From positions 1,116,001-1,180,000 of the forward strand of contig JAULSN010000005.1 of the NCBI GenBank assembly GCA_033439765.1: 64,000 bases of DNA. Reading direction: 5' to 3'. The notes under the pieces were generated by a model that searched no databases, had not been told where the DNA came from, and saw nothing but the letters and a program-made list of their open reading frames with translations. Every line of letters starts with the position of its first letter. The stretch's first letter is position 1. A program made the position numbers and the translations under genes. Positions 52,504-62,596 of the stretch are shown piece by piece. The stretch is from Lasiosphaeria ovina (taxonomy: Eukaryota; Ascomycota; Sordariomycetes; Sordariales; Lasiosphaeriaceae).

Positions 52504-53745
52504 ATGGACAAGTTCGAGGCACAGCTCGCTCGTGCAACAGCACCAGACACGAGCGACGTGCTAGGCGCCATTGGACTGGCCATCGACGGCAAAGGTAAGT
52601 GCCCAATCAAGAACTCTTCATAACCCCACAAGATCATCCAAAGCCTAACGCCATGAACAGGAGCCGTGCTCTACCACCACGCATGCGGCCGACAATCGCT
52701 AGACACCGACGCGCCGCCGCTTGACGCCGACAGCACGGTATCGCTCGGCTCCGCGGGCAAGTTCCTGACGCACATAGCCGCGCTGCAGCTCGTCGAGCGC
52801 GGGCTCGTGGGGCTCGACGACCCCGTGTCCACGCTGCTCCCCGAGCTGGACGCGCTGCCCCTAATCTCTCCCAGCAGCCCTTTCGCAGCCCGGCCCCCAG
52901 CAACCAAAATCACCCTCCGCCACCTGCTCACACACACGGGCGGCCTGTCGACGCACGACGACCCGGCCGTACAATCCTACCTCGCCGCCGGCGGCGCCAT
53001 GCCGATCCCCGCGCCCGACGCCCACCCCATCGTCCGCGCCATGTCGCTGCCGCTGATATTCAACCCGGGAACCGGCTTCGCCTACGGCCACAGCATCCAC
53101 TGGACACAACTCCTCGTCGCGCGCGCTACGTCCAGCGGCAACTTTATACAGCACATGCAGACGCACGTCTTCGACGTCCTCAACATGCGCACCGCGACGT
53201 TCGGGCCGCGCGACAGGCCCGACGTGTGGCGGCGGCGCCTGCGCATGGTCGAGCGCGCCGCCGCCGACGGCAGTTTGGTGGAAGCCGACGATGCCACGCA
53301 GGGCCTCACGTGCAGCGTGCGCGACATGGGCGCCGCGCTGGCAGATCTGCTCGCGCCGGCGCCGCGGCTGCTCGCCCGCCGGGATCTGGTCGACTTGTTG
53401 TTTGAGCCGCAGTTCGCGGCTGGGAGCGACGCGCTGCGGGATCTGCGCGGCGAGAAGGATAACTATGCGTTTTGTGCTGGGAGGATGGGAGACGGTGTGG
53501 AGGAGCTGGGTGTTAACTGGAGCGTGGCGGGGCTCGTGGTTGAGGATGATGTGTTGCGTCTGTCAGGCATGCCGCGCGGCACGGTGGCGTGGGAGGGCAT
53601 GCCGAATGTCATGTGGGCTGTTAACAGGGAAAAGGGGGTGGCGGCATTTTTCGCGACGCAGCTGGTGCCGAACGGCGATGAGAGGGCGAATAGGCTCGCC
53701 GTGGCGTTTATGAGAGCGGCGTGGGAAACGTTTGGCCCATCGTAG
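52504..53745 (+). CDS. beta-lactamase/LovD-type serine hydrolase (391 aa, 2 exons)
   Basis: Model join(52504..52594,52661..53745), donor GTAAGT, acceptor AACAG. No signal peptide, so probably cytosolic. The class C beta-lactamase/esterase fold is marked by the nucleophile motif SAGK (Ser61-x-x-Lys64) in VSLGSAGKFLTHIAALQLVE, then GLVGLDDPVSTLLPEL, ITLRHLLTHTGGLSTHD, and a YGHS motif (GFAYGHSIHW) at the place of the catalytic Tyr-x-Asn/Ser. The C-terminus keeps an AAFFATQLVPNGDE segment near the usual third motif. Fungal relatives include LovD-like acyltransferases and esterases acting on small esters. No polyketide or peptide synthase lies nearby, so a stand-alone hydrolase is more likely than a pathway enzyme. 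Confidence 0.88.
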
Positions 53746-53801
53746 TCAAGTCGTTTTACTCTGTACTTCGTCTAGCATCGACTTTCGCCGTTTCCAGGTT
53801 A

Positions 53802-54071
53802 TTATAGCATGTATCGGAAAGTGACGGCACGGCCGCCCATGGCGGAGAGCTCTTCGGCAGTGTACGAGCCCAGCGGGCCGCCGCGCACCATCTTGTCACG
53901 CTTCTTGTTGATGGCCGAGTCGCTCGCCACCAGCCCGGCGGCCGCAACAATGCCGGCGCCGATGAACCCTAGCTCCAGCCCGTGGCTGAGGATGTAGCGC
54001 TCACAGCATATCCACGTCACACTTGGCACAAAGACAGAGTACCCGTGGTTTAACGCAGAGCAGCTGGCCAA
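53802..54071 (-). CDS. small single-helix hypothetical protein, probably 5'-truncated
   Basis: Minus-strand frame ending MGGRAVTFRYML stop at 53802. It contains one hydrophobic helix (LGFIGAGIVAAAGLVA) followed by a charged region and GSYTAEELSAMGGRAVTFRY, which has the look of a real C-terminus. The upstream part (beyond ~54000) coincides with the start of the plus-strand amidoligase relic and is unlikely to belong. Probably the 3' part of a small membrane-protein gene cut at a rearrangement border. Confidence 0.4.
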   Translation of the reverse strand: MASCSALNHGYSVFVPSVTWICCERYILSHGLELGFIGAGIVAAAGLVASDSAINKKRDKMVRGGPLGSYTAEELSAMGGRAVTFRYML

Positions 54072-54720
54072 GATCTACTGTGGTGTCATGTACTGGGAAA
54101 ATGCTTTGTTCAAGATTATGCCTCCGTACCGCAAGAGGAACACATACTGCAAGCCTCTTGCAGAACTTGACTCAAAGTTACTCGCCACGTACAGAAAGAT
54201 CCAGGATCAGACCGCGGCAAACGCAGAGTACAAATGGGCAACGATATTCGACAAGGCGTTTTCGGCCAAGACTCTCGAGGAAGTACTGGACCTGGCGTAC
54301 GGCGACCTTAAAGGCAACAGGCGGTACGAGAAATACACGTCAACCAACTTCACCAACGTGCTCAGGAACTGCGGAACCGTCGAGTTCCGCCGCCAGGGAT
54401 GGCCAAGACCGCCGACCAGACTATCAAACAGGTCGGGCACGCCCTAGGCTAGTTCATAGCCTTCCTCTTAGACTGTGACTGGCAAGAGCTCAAAAAGACA
54501 AAGTCCATCGGGACTCCCGCGCAGTACATCGAAGTTGTTCACAAGGGCATGAGGAGAGTGCATGCAAATAGCCAAGTCGACGTTCCGAAGGAATGACTCC
54601 AGGCACTGGACACGGCCAATAGTAGCAAAGCGGCCGAAGAGCTTGTAGGCGAGGATCTCGAGCGGGCCGTAGAAATCAAGAAGAAACGACTCCTAGATGG
54701 CACAAGCTTTGCTGTTAGTC
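54003..54720 (+). pseudogene. amidoligase-like gene fragment (Amidoligase_2 type), decayed
   Basis: The plus-strand frame starts abruptly at HIHVTLG and continues YPWFNAEQLAKIYCGVMYWE, NALFKIMPPYRKRNTYCKPL, a linker, and KYTSTNFTNVLRNCGTVEFR. The sequence H(I/V)HVT, aromatic helix with MPP-x-R(K)R-N-x-(Y/W)C, then (F/L)-x-x-CGTVEFR matches fungal putative amidoligases (ATP-grasp-like carboxylate-amine ligases). A one-base frame change follows near 54396. The next frame reads TADQTIKQVGHALG, stop TAG, FIAFLLDCDWQELKK, and later another stop (TGA). The N-terminal half is missing. Truncation, frameshift and nonsense codons together mark it as dead. Confidence 0.7.
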
Positions 54721-56618
54721 CTATTTATTTCTCTTTCTCTCTCTCTCTCTCCCCTCCCCCTGCCCCCTCCGGTCCTGACTAGCCGGGTTCTTGACCCTGT
54801 CCTAACCTTTAATACAGAGACCATCATCTCAGCCTACTACGCCCACTACGCCCACCACGTCGGGTAAAGCAATTCCACCACCCCAACCCGCCTCGCCGCC
54901 GAGGATTGTCTCGTCTGCTTTACCGGGCAGTGAAATGGAACTCTACCACAACCCCTGGACATGAGACTAAAACGTTTAGCTACCTCGGTTCCCAAGAAGA
55001 CCGACAGGGCATTGGAGATTGGAGACTCTACAGGGAAGGAGGGAGAATGAGCAAAAAAAAAAGGGGGGGGGGGGATGGAATGGGAAGGAAAGAAGAAAGT
55101 TAAGCGAAGCTATAGTCAGAATTTTTTTTTTAAAAAAAAAAGGAAAGGAAAAAGAAAAAGGAAACAGAAGCAAAATATTACCCACCCTTGGGGCTGATGG
55201 GTAAAAGCGCCTGGGCATATCAGCCACACGTAAGCCGTGCGGGCAAGAAAGCGGGTCTGGCTACCTCCCCGGCGGCCTGTCTGCGAGCCCGGATTTTGCC
55301 ATATTCACGCCGGTATGTTTCTCCCATGAAGCGTTGCGACATTAAGGAGGTAATTGTCGACATCGGTTGGGGCTCGGGGTCGGGGGGGGAGAGAGAGGAC
55401 GAGAGAGGGAGAAAGAGGCTGCAGAGAATACCTACCTAATTAGGTGCATTGTATTCTCATATATATAGGGCACCAGCCTTGTGCCTTGTACTCAAAACCA
55501 TAAGCTATACTATACCCCTTAAAAACGCTGGGCGTTTGTGAGGGCGGGGGGCGTGCGCCCAGGTGGCAGCTAGGTACTGATTTGTTCGCTAGACGTTCTC
55601 AAAGAGTTAAAAGGTGCGGGAGTGTATGTTTGCAAAATTAACTGACGAACGATTTTATTACTACTCTTGTGGACTTTTGAATTATCGTTTCTCAGCACAA
55701 GAAGTAATTACTGTTTCCTAATTAGATACAAACCAGAACAGTGGCAAGCAAGGTTTGGTTTTTTTTTCTTCTCTTTGGTCCTTCTGCGGGTATTTCTTTG
55801 GGTGTTCTGATTGGCTGGTGAGTTGGCTGGGTGGGGGGAGGGGGGGGTGGGAAGGAGTGAGGGTGGCTAAAAGATACACCCAAAAAAACGTAGAAGGAAG
55901 GTCAAAGGGTCTGAGCCTGCTGAGTGAGATAAGGCGCCAAGTGCTTGAGCCCCAAGCCGGCAGGTGCGAGTGCGTTGGCGGCGGCGCTAACGGCGGCGCT
56001 CGGCGGCGCAGCACCGCTGCATCCACTCACCGCCGCCGCCCCAACCCGCCGTCGTTTGATTAAGCAAGAATCCTTCAAACAGACAGGGTGGGATAACAAG
56101 GACGAAGGAAGGAAGCCAGAGGGATTTAAGACCCGGGCATGGTCCCAATTTGATTTTCGTCTCGCAAGAGTAATAGTAAGACGCAGCCGCCACTCTCGCT
56201 TCTAGGCTTACCTACGGCGCACTGAGTTCTGACGCACACGCACCACGTCAGGCCAGATCAGGTCAGGCGGCAGCGGCAGGCAAACGGCCAAAGCCTTCAG
56301 ACGGACGACTTGCGAGGTGGCGCCGCCAAACACGCCGGGGGTGCCGCACTCGGATCCGATGGAACAAGACCCCTGTTCAAAAATTAAATCCGACCCTGCT
56401 CTCAGCTTGAATAGTCTACACTAGCTGTCCTGTCCCGACTCTTGCTCCCAAAAAGCCTAGAGGCTCTCCGAGGCCCCTGTCTCTGAATTCTCTCCTCCCC
56501 AAACCTGTCGAGGGAGAATGAGACCCCAAAGTGCGCGATATCAACAATCAACCCAACAGACGACCAAGCACACAGCTACGAACCGAAACGAAGTTATCGA
56601 GCCGAATATCGGAGCAGC
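54721..56618. other. 1.9-kb low-complexity intergenic region
   Basis: Contains a (CT)n run (~54728-54750), a poly-A to poly-G switch (~55053-55075), an adjacent T(9-10)/A(12) palindrome-like tract (~55121-55142), purine-rich AAGGAAAAAG stretches to ~55170, and a G-rich tract (~55830-55850). The ORFs in it are compositional artefacts. The final ~250 bases should hold the promoter of the flavin monooxygenase. Confidence 0.5.
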
Positions 56619-58421
56619 ATGATTGACATTCTCATCATTGGCGCGGGGCCCAGCGGGCTCTGCACCGCCAAGACGCTGCTCCAGCAGGATGCCGCCGCCA
56701 AGGTGGTGCTGATCGACGGGCGGGCGACCGCGGGCGGCGTGTGGGCGCGCGAGAAGCTATACCCGACGCTGCGGACCAACAACCTGTTCACGAGCCTCGA
56801 CTTCACCGACTTCCCCATGGACGCGGCGCGCTTCGGCGTCGGCCCCGGCCAGCACATCACGGGCGACCAAATGCATGCCTACCTGACCGCCTACGCCGAG
56901 CACTTTGGCATTGCCGACAAGATCCGCTTCAACACTAAGGCCGTTAACGTCCGCCGGCGAGATGGCAATGGCGCGGCTGCTGGCGGCGGCGGATGGGACG
57001 TCGAGCTTGAGGGAGGCGAGGTGCTGCAGTGCCGCAAGCTGGTCGTGGCCACGGGCGTGCTCAACGAGCCCAGTCTGCCGCGCATCGACGGCATCGAGTC
57101 GTTTGGCGCGCCCTTCCTGCACTCGTGCGACCTGGGCCCGCAGGCGCACACGCTGACCGAGGACCCGCAGATATCGACCGTCGCCGTGCTGGGCGGCGGC
57201 AAGTCGGCCTACGACGCCGTCTACCTGGCCGCAACATCGGGCCACCGCGTCGAGTGGATCATCCGGCGATCAGGCCGGGGCCCGTCGTGGGTGTTCCCGA
57301 CGCACACGATGCTGGGGCCGGTGCGGGCGTGGCGCGAGCAGCTGGTGCTCCGGCGCGTGCTGAGCTTCATGTCGCCGTGCGTGTTCCCCGACTTGTCCGG
57401 GCTGGGCTGGCTGCGGCGCTTCCTGCACACGTCGGCCGTCGGCAGGTTCGTGGCGTCCAAGTTCTGGGCCGCCATCCACGCCGACACGGTCCGCGACTGC
57501 CGCTTCCGCGCCGACCCGCGCTTCGCCGTACTCGAGCCCGAGCACAGCCCGTTTTGGTACGGCACGTCGTCGGGCACGCTCAACTACGACATCGACTTTT
57601 TGGATCTGGTCAGCTCCGGCCGCGTCCGCATCCACCGCGCCGACATCTCGCACGTCTCGCACCGCACTATCCATCTCGTGGCCGAGGATAGTAATACCGC
57701 CGCAGGTGCAGGGTATGGCACCGTCAAGCCCGCAGAGGTGCCCACGACAGAGCTGAGCGTTGACGCGCTCGTTGCCGCGACGGGCTACGCGTCCAAGCCG
57801 TCCATTTCCTTCTCGCCCGCGACGCTGCTCGGCGACCTCGGCGTGCCAGCGACAACACTCGACACGGAGCAGACAGCTTTCTGGGCAAAGCTAGATGCTA
57901 AGGCAGACGGCACAATCCGGCAGCAGTTCCCCCAACTCATCCCAGGACCCCGCCGCAGCGCCGTCCAACACTCGACAACGCCGTGGCGGCTGTACCGCGG
58001 CATCGCGCCACCGAACCTCGCGGCGGCGGGCGACCGGTCGCTGGTGTTTGTCGGCATCTTCAGCAACATCGCCAACACGATGCGGCTGGAGGTGCAGAGC
58101 CTGTGGGCGGCGGCGTACCTGAGCGGCAAGATTGCGCACCTCGACGACGACGACGACGACGACTCTCAAGAAGAGAAGAAGGGCCGCATCTACGCCGCCA
58201 CGGCCCTCGCGCAGCGCTGGGCCATGCACCGCGCCCCCTTCGGCCACGGCGCCGCCTACCCCGACCTCGTCTTCGACCAGCTGCCGTACCTCGACCTGCT
58301 GCTGCACGACCTCGGGCTCGAGACGCGCCGCAAGCCGACTGCGCTCCGCGAGCTGTTCGAGGCGTATTCCCAAGCTGATTATCGTGGGATTGTTGACGAG
58401 TGGCTGGCCAAGCAAGCTTAG
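56619..58421 (+). CDS. flavin-containing monooxygenase-type FAD/NAD(P)-binding oxidoreductase (600 aa)
   Basis: Intronless ORF, ATG 56619 to TAG/TTAG border 58419-58421. The FAD Rossmann motif GAGPSG is at residues 8-13 with the acidic end VVLIDGRATAGGVWA. A second dinucleotide motif (VAVLGGGKSAYDAVYLAAT) at ~188-206 should bind NAD(P)H, followed by the basic RVEWIIRRSGRGPSW patch. An ATGY motif (~387-390) is the conserved link found in FMO/BVMO-type enzymes. The region where the FMO fingerprint F-x-G-x-x-x-H would sit reads SFGAPFLHSCDLG, so the call as classical FMO is loose. Poly-Asp (DDDDDDD) occurs in a C-terminal loop. The enzyme should hydroxylate a small lipophilic substrate, which cannot be named. 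No signal peptide. Confidence 0.85.
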   Translation: MIDILIIGAGPSGLCTAKTLLQQDAAAKVVLIDGRATAGGVWAREKLYPTLRTNNLFTSLDFTDFPMDAARFGVGPGQHITGDQMHAYLTAYAEHFGIADKIRFNTKAVNVRRRDGNGAAAGGGGWDVELEGGEVLQCRKLVVATGVLNEPSLPRIDGIESFGAPFLHSCDLGPQAHTLTEDPQISTVAVLGGGKSAYDAVYLAATSGHRVEWIIRRSGRGPSWVFPTHTMLGPVRAWREQLVLRRVLSFMSPCVFPDLSGLGWLRRFLHTSAVGRFVASKFWAAIHADTVRDCRFRADPRFAVLEPEHSPFWYGTSSGTLNYDIDFLDLVSSGRVRIHRADISHVSHRTIHLVAEDSNTAAGAGYGTVKPAEVPTTELSVDALVAATGYASKPSISFSPATLLGDLGVPATTLDTEQTAFWAKLDAKADGTIRQQFPQLIPGPRRSAVQHSTTPWRLYRGIAPPNLAAAGDRSLVFVGIFSNIANTMRLEVQSLWAAAYLSGKIAHLDDDDDDDSQEEKKGRIYAATALAQRWAMHRAPFGHGAAYPDLVFDQLPYLDLLLHDLGLETRRKPTALRELFEAYSQADYRGIVDEWLAKQA

Positions 58422-59928
58422 GTTTCTTTTTCGGGGGGGGGGTCTTGGGGTTGTCGTTTAGCGGAGGCGTTTAGATGGGGCGGCGTTGAGTGCTTTTACG
58501 GGTGAGAGAGTGGGTGCCTGCCGGAAAAAGCAGATGGGAGGACGGCTCATGGATATTGGAGAGTGGAGAATGGGAATGGCCACGAATTAAACCGTGAGGG
58601 GAATCAGGGGATTTCACATCAACACGAAGCATATCAGGGGAACTTTGCATGCCGACAGCCTTTTATCTAAGAGCCATGTCGGCACATATCTATTTCATAG
58701 ATAATTAGATAAAACATCCTCTTGACCGATAACTTGACTTTGCGAGTCAACGTACACGAACTTCCCAATTTGACTCCGTATTGCATGTGCGTATGTCCCG
58801 CTTTGACAATTGAGTGAGGCACAGGCAGCGATATTGTACTAGTAAGTTTTCCAACGAATATTTATTAACAAGTCACTGGCCACGATAGTTACCTTGTGCA
58901 AGAATGTCGTTGAGGATTGACCCCCTGCAGTATCACGAGTTGTACCGATGCCGCGTTTGGAGAACCTGCATGTCTCGGGTGTGGTTACACTCCAGCCCGC
59001 CTGCCGGAAACCGGCACCTACCGTTCAATTAATAGTTGAGCAATGGGTTTCCAACAGCCACAACTGCTACCTGGATCATAGGATTGTCTCGTGAGGCTTT
59101 TGGCACCAGTTCTAGAGTTTTACCAAATGTTCAAACTCAAATCCACCCCTTTGAGGCTTTGCCATCAACACTCCTCCAGCAAGACCAAAACTACCGCACC
59201 GCCTTCAGCAGGAATAAACCAGCCTCCCTCCACATACGACCATAGGTACTGAAGAACTCGGGATCCCGTCCGCTCTCCCCTAGATAAATCGGTAACCGCC
59301 AGACTAGTAGTTGGGTCGGTGACGACCAGCGAATCCCTGGTGTTGTATGTTTTTTTTCTTTTCCTTCTTTTCTTTTTGCGCCTCAGCGACGGATGTTGTC
59401 CAGCTGAGCCCACGGCTGATGTGTGCTGCACCTATATCCTCTTGCCAGCACTTGGTGGTCTAGGCCGCCCTGCAATCTAGCCGTGTTCCCTTCTCCCGAC
59501 TGCCGGTACGCGGGCATTTCACCCAGGTTCTTGGCATGCGCCGGGTAAAGCGGCTGAACGCAGCTACCCGGGACCTGATATGAACGATCGCCCCGACACG
59601 AGCATCCATGCCACCGCACTCGTCGTGCTCGGAGAACCCCCATGCGGGGTAGCACTCTGTTTGTCCTGGGCGTCTGGCCGTGGTGGTCTTATCACCACAC
59701 AAACGGCAGGCTAAGATGGCCATCCCACCCCGATCCTGATTCGCTCCCCATGCACACCCCCATTCATCACCCCATCATGGACCACCCCGTACCTTGCCTA
59801 GCCGCTGCTGCAGCCCGGACTACAAGTCGACTGCCCACCCGCTCCCCGACTCCCACCCACCCTCATCGTCACCCTCCACCCACGTCGCCAAGCTCGAAAA
59901 CCCCCCGTCGACGGACCTTTGCGCTACG
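58422..59928. other. intergenic, nothing recognised
   Basis: Poly-G at 58432-58441 just after the stop codon. Short ORFs at 59036-59723 have no motifs. A CCACCC-rich stretch at 59840-59925 probably belongs to the 5' UTR of the next gene. Confidence 0.4.
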
Positions 59929-61113
59929 ATGCGGTTACCAGCGCGGATACTCGTCGCCGCGGCGTATGCCCTGCCGTGGTGGTACGGCGGCGCCGATGCG
60001 CGGCGGGTCGTGGCCAAGCCGCCGCGGCCGCCGCGGGCAGCACCCGCGTGCGTCGACAGCGAGACCATCGTCGACCTGTGGTCAGTGCAGGGACTATCAG
60101 TCGCGTACACGCACGACGAGCTGGTGCGCCAGGGCAACGCCACCTTCACGCTGGCCAACACGCGCACCGGCTACCGCGAGACGCTGCGCTGCGCACTAAC
60201 CTTCAACTCGCTCTGCGAGTTCCACGGCACGCCCGGCGACAAGGACCTGCAGCTGTGGCTGCAGCTGAACCTCGAGCTGGCGTCGATCACCATCAATCAG
60301 ACTTGGTCGTGCGATATCTCGGATGGGGTCAATGTGTAAGTACTCGTGGCAGTGAACTGTGTCAGAAAAGGAGTTGGCGGGTAGGCTGGCTGACGAACAC
60401 ACCACTGTATGCACAGCACGGCATTCGTCGTCGGCATGGCCGAGGTGTACTTGGTATGTCCCGAAGACGACAGCGAGACGGACATGACGTGCCATGGCGA
60501 CACAGACAGCGAGTACAACGGCTACGCCAACGGCTCCGTCGTGCTTCCCGCGCCTCCCCCTCCAACATCATCTACCACAACCGTAAACCCGGGCGGCATC
60601 GTCCGGCGAGCAGTAGGGATCCGCGCCCACCCGCGCTCGCGCTTCCACGGCAAGGCCGCCGACCCGCGCGCCCTCGACACCCGCGGCAAATGGGAGACGA
60701 CCACGGACCGCAGCAGCGGCAGCGCAGCAGGAGTGGCCAAGAACCCGTCCGCAGCCGCAGCGATACTGCGCGGCGGGCTGGGCGGCATGGCGGCGTACGA
60801 CGCGGCGCGGCGCGGCTGGCGCAGCGGCAAGGACAACGACGACGCGAAATTCGGCAAGCAAAAGCAAAAGCAAAAGCAAAAGGTGGCAAAGTATGATGGC
60901 AAGGGCGTGCAGCAGCAGCAGCAGCATGACCATGCCGTGGCTGATGCTGCGCAGTATGGGCTGGGAGTGTCGCCGCCGGACCTGGCGGACAAGATCCAGA
61001 GGGCGGCGGCCGAGGAGCACCGCCGCTGCTCGCCGTCGTGTCGCGGAGCGGCGTGGTCGCAGAGGAATGCGCGGACGACGCCGGTTATCCCCGTGTTCCT
61101 TGAGGAGAGGTGA
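59929..61113 (+). CDS. secreted orphan protein with cysteine-containing N-terminal domain (367 aa, 2 exons)
   Basis: Model join(59929..60335,60417..61113), donor GTAAGT, acceptor GCACAG, phases consistent. Residues 1-24 form a signal peptide (MRLPARILVAAAYALPWWYG). The N-terminal domain (~40-175) has cysteines at CVDSET, LRCALTF, NSLCEFHG, TWSCDISDG and YLVCPEDD, with a potential N-glycosylation site (NATFTLAN), and looks like a compact disulphide-bonded beta domain typical of small secreted fungal proteins. The C-terminal half is low complexity: Pro/Thr, then Gly/Ala/Arg, KQKQKQKQK and QQQQQ. No known family was recognised. The domain could be an effector-like or wall protein; that is inference. 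Confidence 0.65.
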
Positions 61114-61840
61114 TGGATCATGGGAGGATGTTGGTGGGTTAGAATTGGACTTGGTGCGGTGCGGTTGAGGGTGTTGGAGAGGGTCATGTGTCAAATTATT
61201 TGTTTCACACCCTAAAATCGATGACCACACAATGCTCATCGTCATGTAACTATTAGTCAGTTTTGATCATCTAGATTTGCCTCGGCTCAGCTTCCGCTAA
61301 TATCTGGCCATTAAACAGCACAACCTTGCGAGTTTACGCGCTATTTGCCTGACTGAACTCATATTATCTAGAACTGCCAGCGTTTGACCTAGCATCCCTA
61401 ATATTCTCCACCTGAATCGCTAGCTCAAAACGAGACCCAAACAATCTCGTCGCCGAAATCTTTTCGACCTCACCATAGCACTATCCCTTGTCGTAGTTGA
61501 CAAGCTTAGCTCCCACGCCGCATGTATGAAGCCTAAGCGAATCTTGAGAGTAAGTATTTGGTGTACAGGAGTCAATCAGTCTGTGTACCAGTTACAGGAT
61601 GAACATTGTATCGAATTAATACAGGCAATCCGACCTTCACACCGAGGAAAAGTAAAGTAAAAAAGAAATGATTACAGCAACAATCTGCAAGTCGAACGAG
61701 ATACGATCAAACACCTTCACACAGCTATCCCCCATGTCCAGCCCCTCGCCGTCGTAATCAGCCGTCGACGGCACGAATAACCACCCACACAGCATCCCTG
61801 TCTCAGTCAACCTAGAGCCCGCAAGGTGCATTGTACGCGA
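61114..61840. other. intergenic between convergent genes
   Basis: About 730 bp with no ORF of note; should contain two 3' UTRs. A gcctcggctcagcttccgct motif near 61275 belongs to the gctgag-type phrases listed in the findings. Confidence 0.4.
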
Positions 61841-62596
61841 TCAGACAGCCTCGGGCTCGGGCTCGGGCTTGACGAGCCAGACGCGGCGGATGCTGTAGTT
61901 CTGGACGGTGCGGATGACCTGGGTGGCGGGGCCCTGGTAGCCGTTGTTGCGGGTGGTGGTGACGCTCAGCGGCTGGGGGTCCTCGCCGTCGCCCTTGGGC
62001 ACGGTGGCCCACTTGATGGTCCAGGCAATGGAGCCGTCGACTATGCGCGCCGTGTCGACCTTGATGAAGTCCTTGTTGAAAGAGATGTCGACCGAGTCTC
62101 CGCCGTCGGGGAACAGCGGGGGCGGGATCTTGGCTGAGATCACCAGTGACCCGTGGTCGTGCAGCAGCCGCTCCTCGGTCGGCAGCACGTCGGTGCGCGC
62201 GGGGACCTGCTTGGTCTCGGTCGCCGCAGTGGCGTCAACGGTGGCCGAGCTGTCGTCGCCGTCGCTGGGGGGCGCGGGCCATTCCACGTATTCAATGGCA
62301 ATGGTGTGGGTTCCCAGGGACGTCTCGACCAGGACCGTCTTGTTGTCGAACCTGGGGATCGGGAGCAGAATGGGCAGGTCAAATTTGAATTCGACGGGGA
62401 CTTCCACTCCTGACTGATAGCCGCTGTAGAAGCCACGAGTCGAAAACTTCAGACCGCCCGGACGGGACTCCTGCTGGATGAAGGGGCTTAGGATGATAGA
62501 CGACAGCACAGTCTTGACATGGACCCGCAAGAAACGGCCCAGGCCATGGTATCTGACTGAGACGGCGGACTTGGGAACAGGGATGAGTTGCGACAT
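61841..62596 (-). CDS. conserved-looking hypothetical protein (251 aa)
   Basis: Intronless, ATG 62594-62596 to TGA at 61841. Alternating hydrophobic and polar strands (VSVRYHGLGRFLRVHVKTVL, VEVPVEFKFDLPILLPIPRF, HTIAIEYVEWPAPP) and a C-terminal block (VTTTRNNGYQGPATQVIRTV) suggest an all-beta protein. A variable Asp/Ser/Thr loop sits in the middle (~125-150). No signal peptide, membrane helix or catalytic motif is visible, and no family was recognised. Codon use is GC-rich like its neighbours, which supports a real gene. Confidence 0.65.
   Translation of the reverse strand: MSQLIPVPKSAVSVRYHGLGRFLRVHVKTVLSSIILSPFIQQESRPGGLKFSTRGFYSGYQSGVEVPVEFKFDLPILLPIPRFDNKTVLVETSLGTHTIAIEYVEWPAPPSDGDDSSATVDATAATETKQVPARTDVLPTEERLLHDHGSLVISAKIPPPLFPDGGDSVDISFNKDFIKVDTARIVDGSIAWTIKWATVPKGDGEDPQPLSVTTTRNNGYQGPATQVIRTVQNYSIRRVWLVKPEPEPEAV

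Noticed and set aside
54728..55170. Purine and pyrimidine homopolymer tracts that look like a structured element
   Set aside because: Simple low-complexity expansions; no terminal repeats or coding content.
56741..58415. Arg- or Ala-rich ORFs overlapping the flavin monooxygenase
   Set aside because: Alternative-frame artefacts of high-GC codon use.
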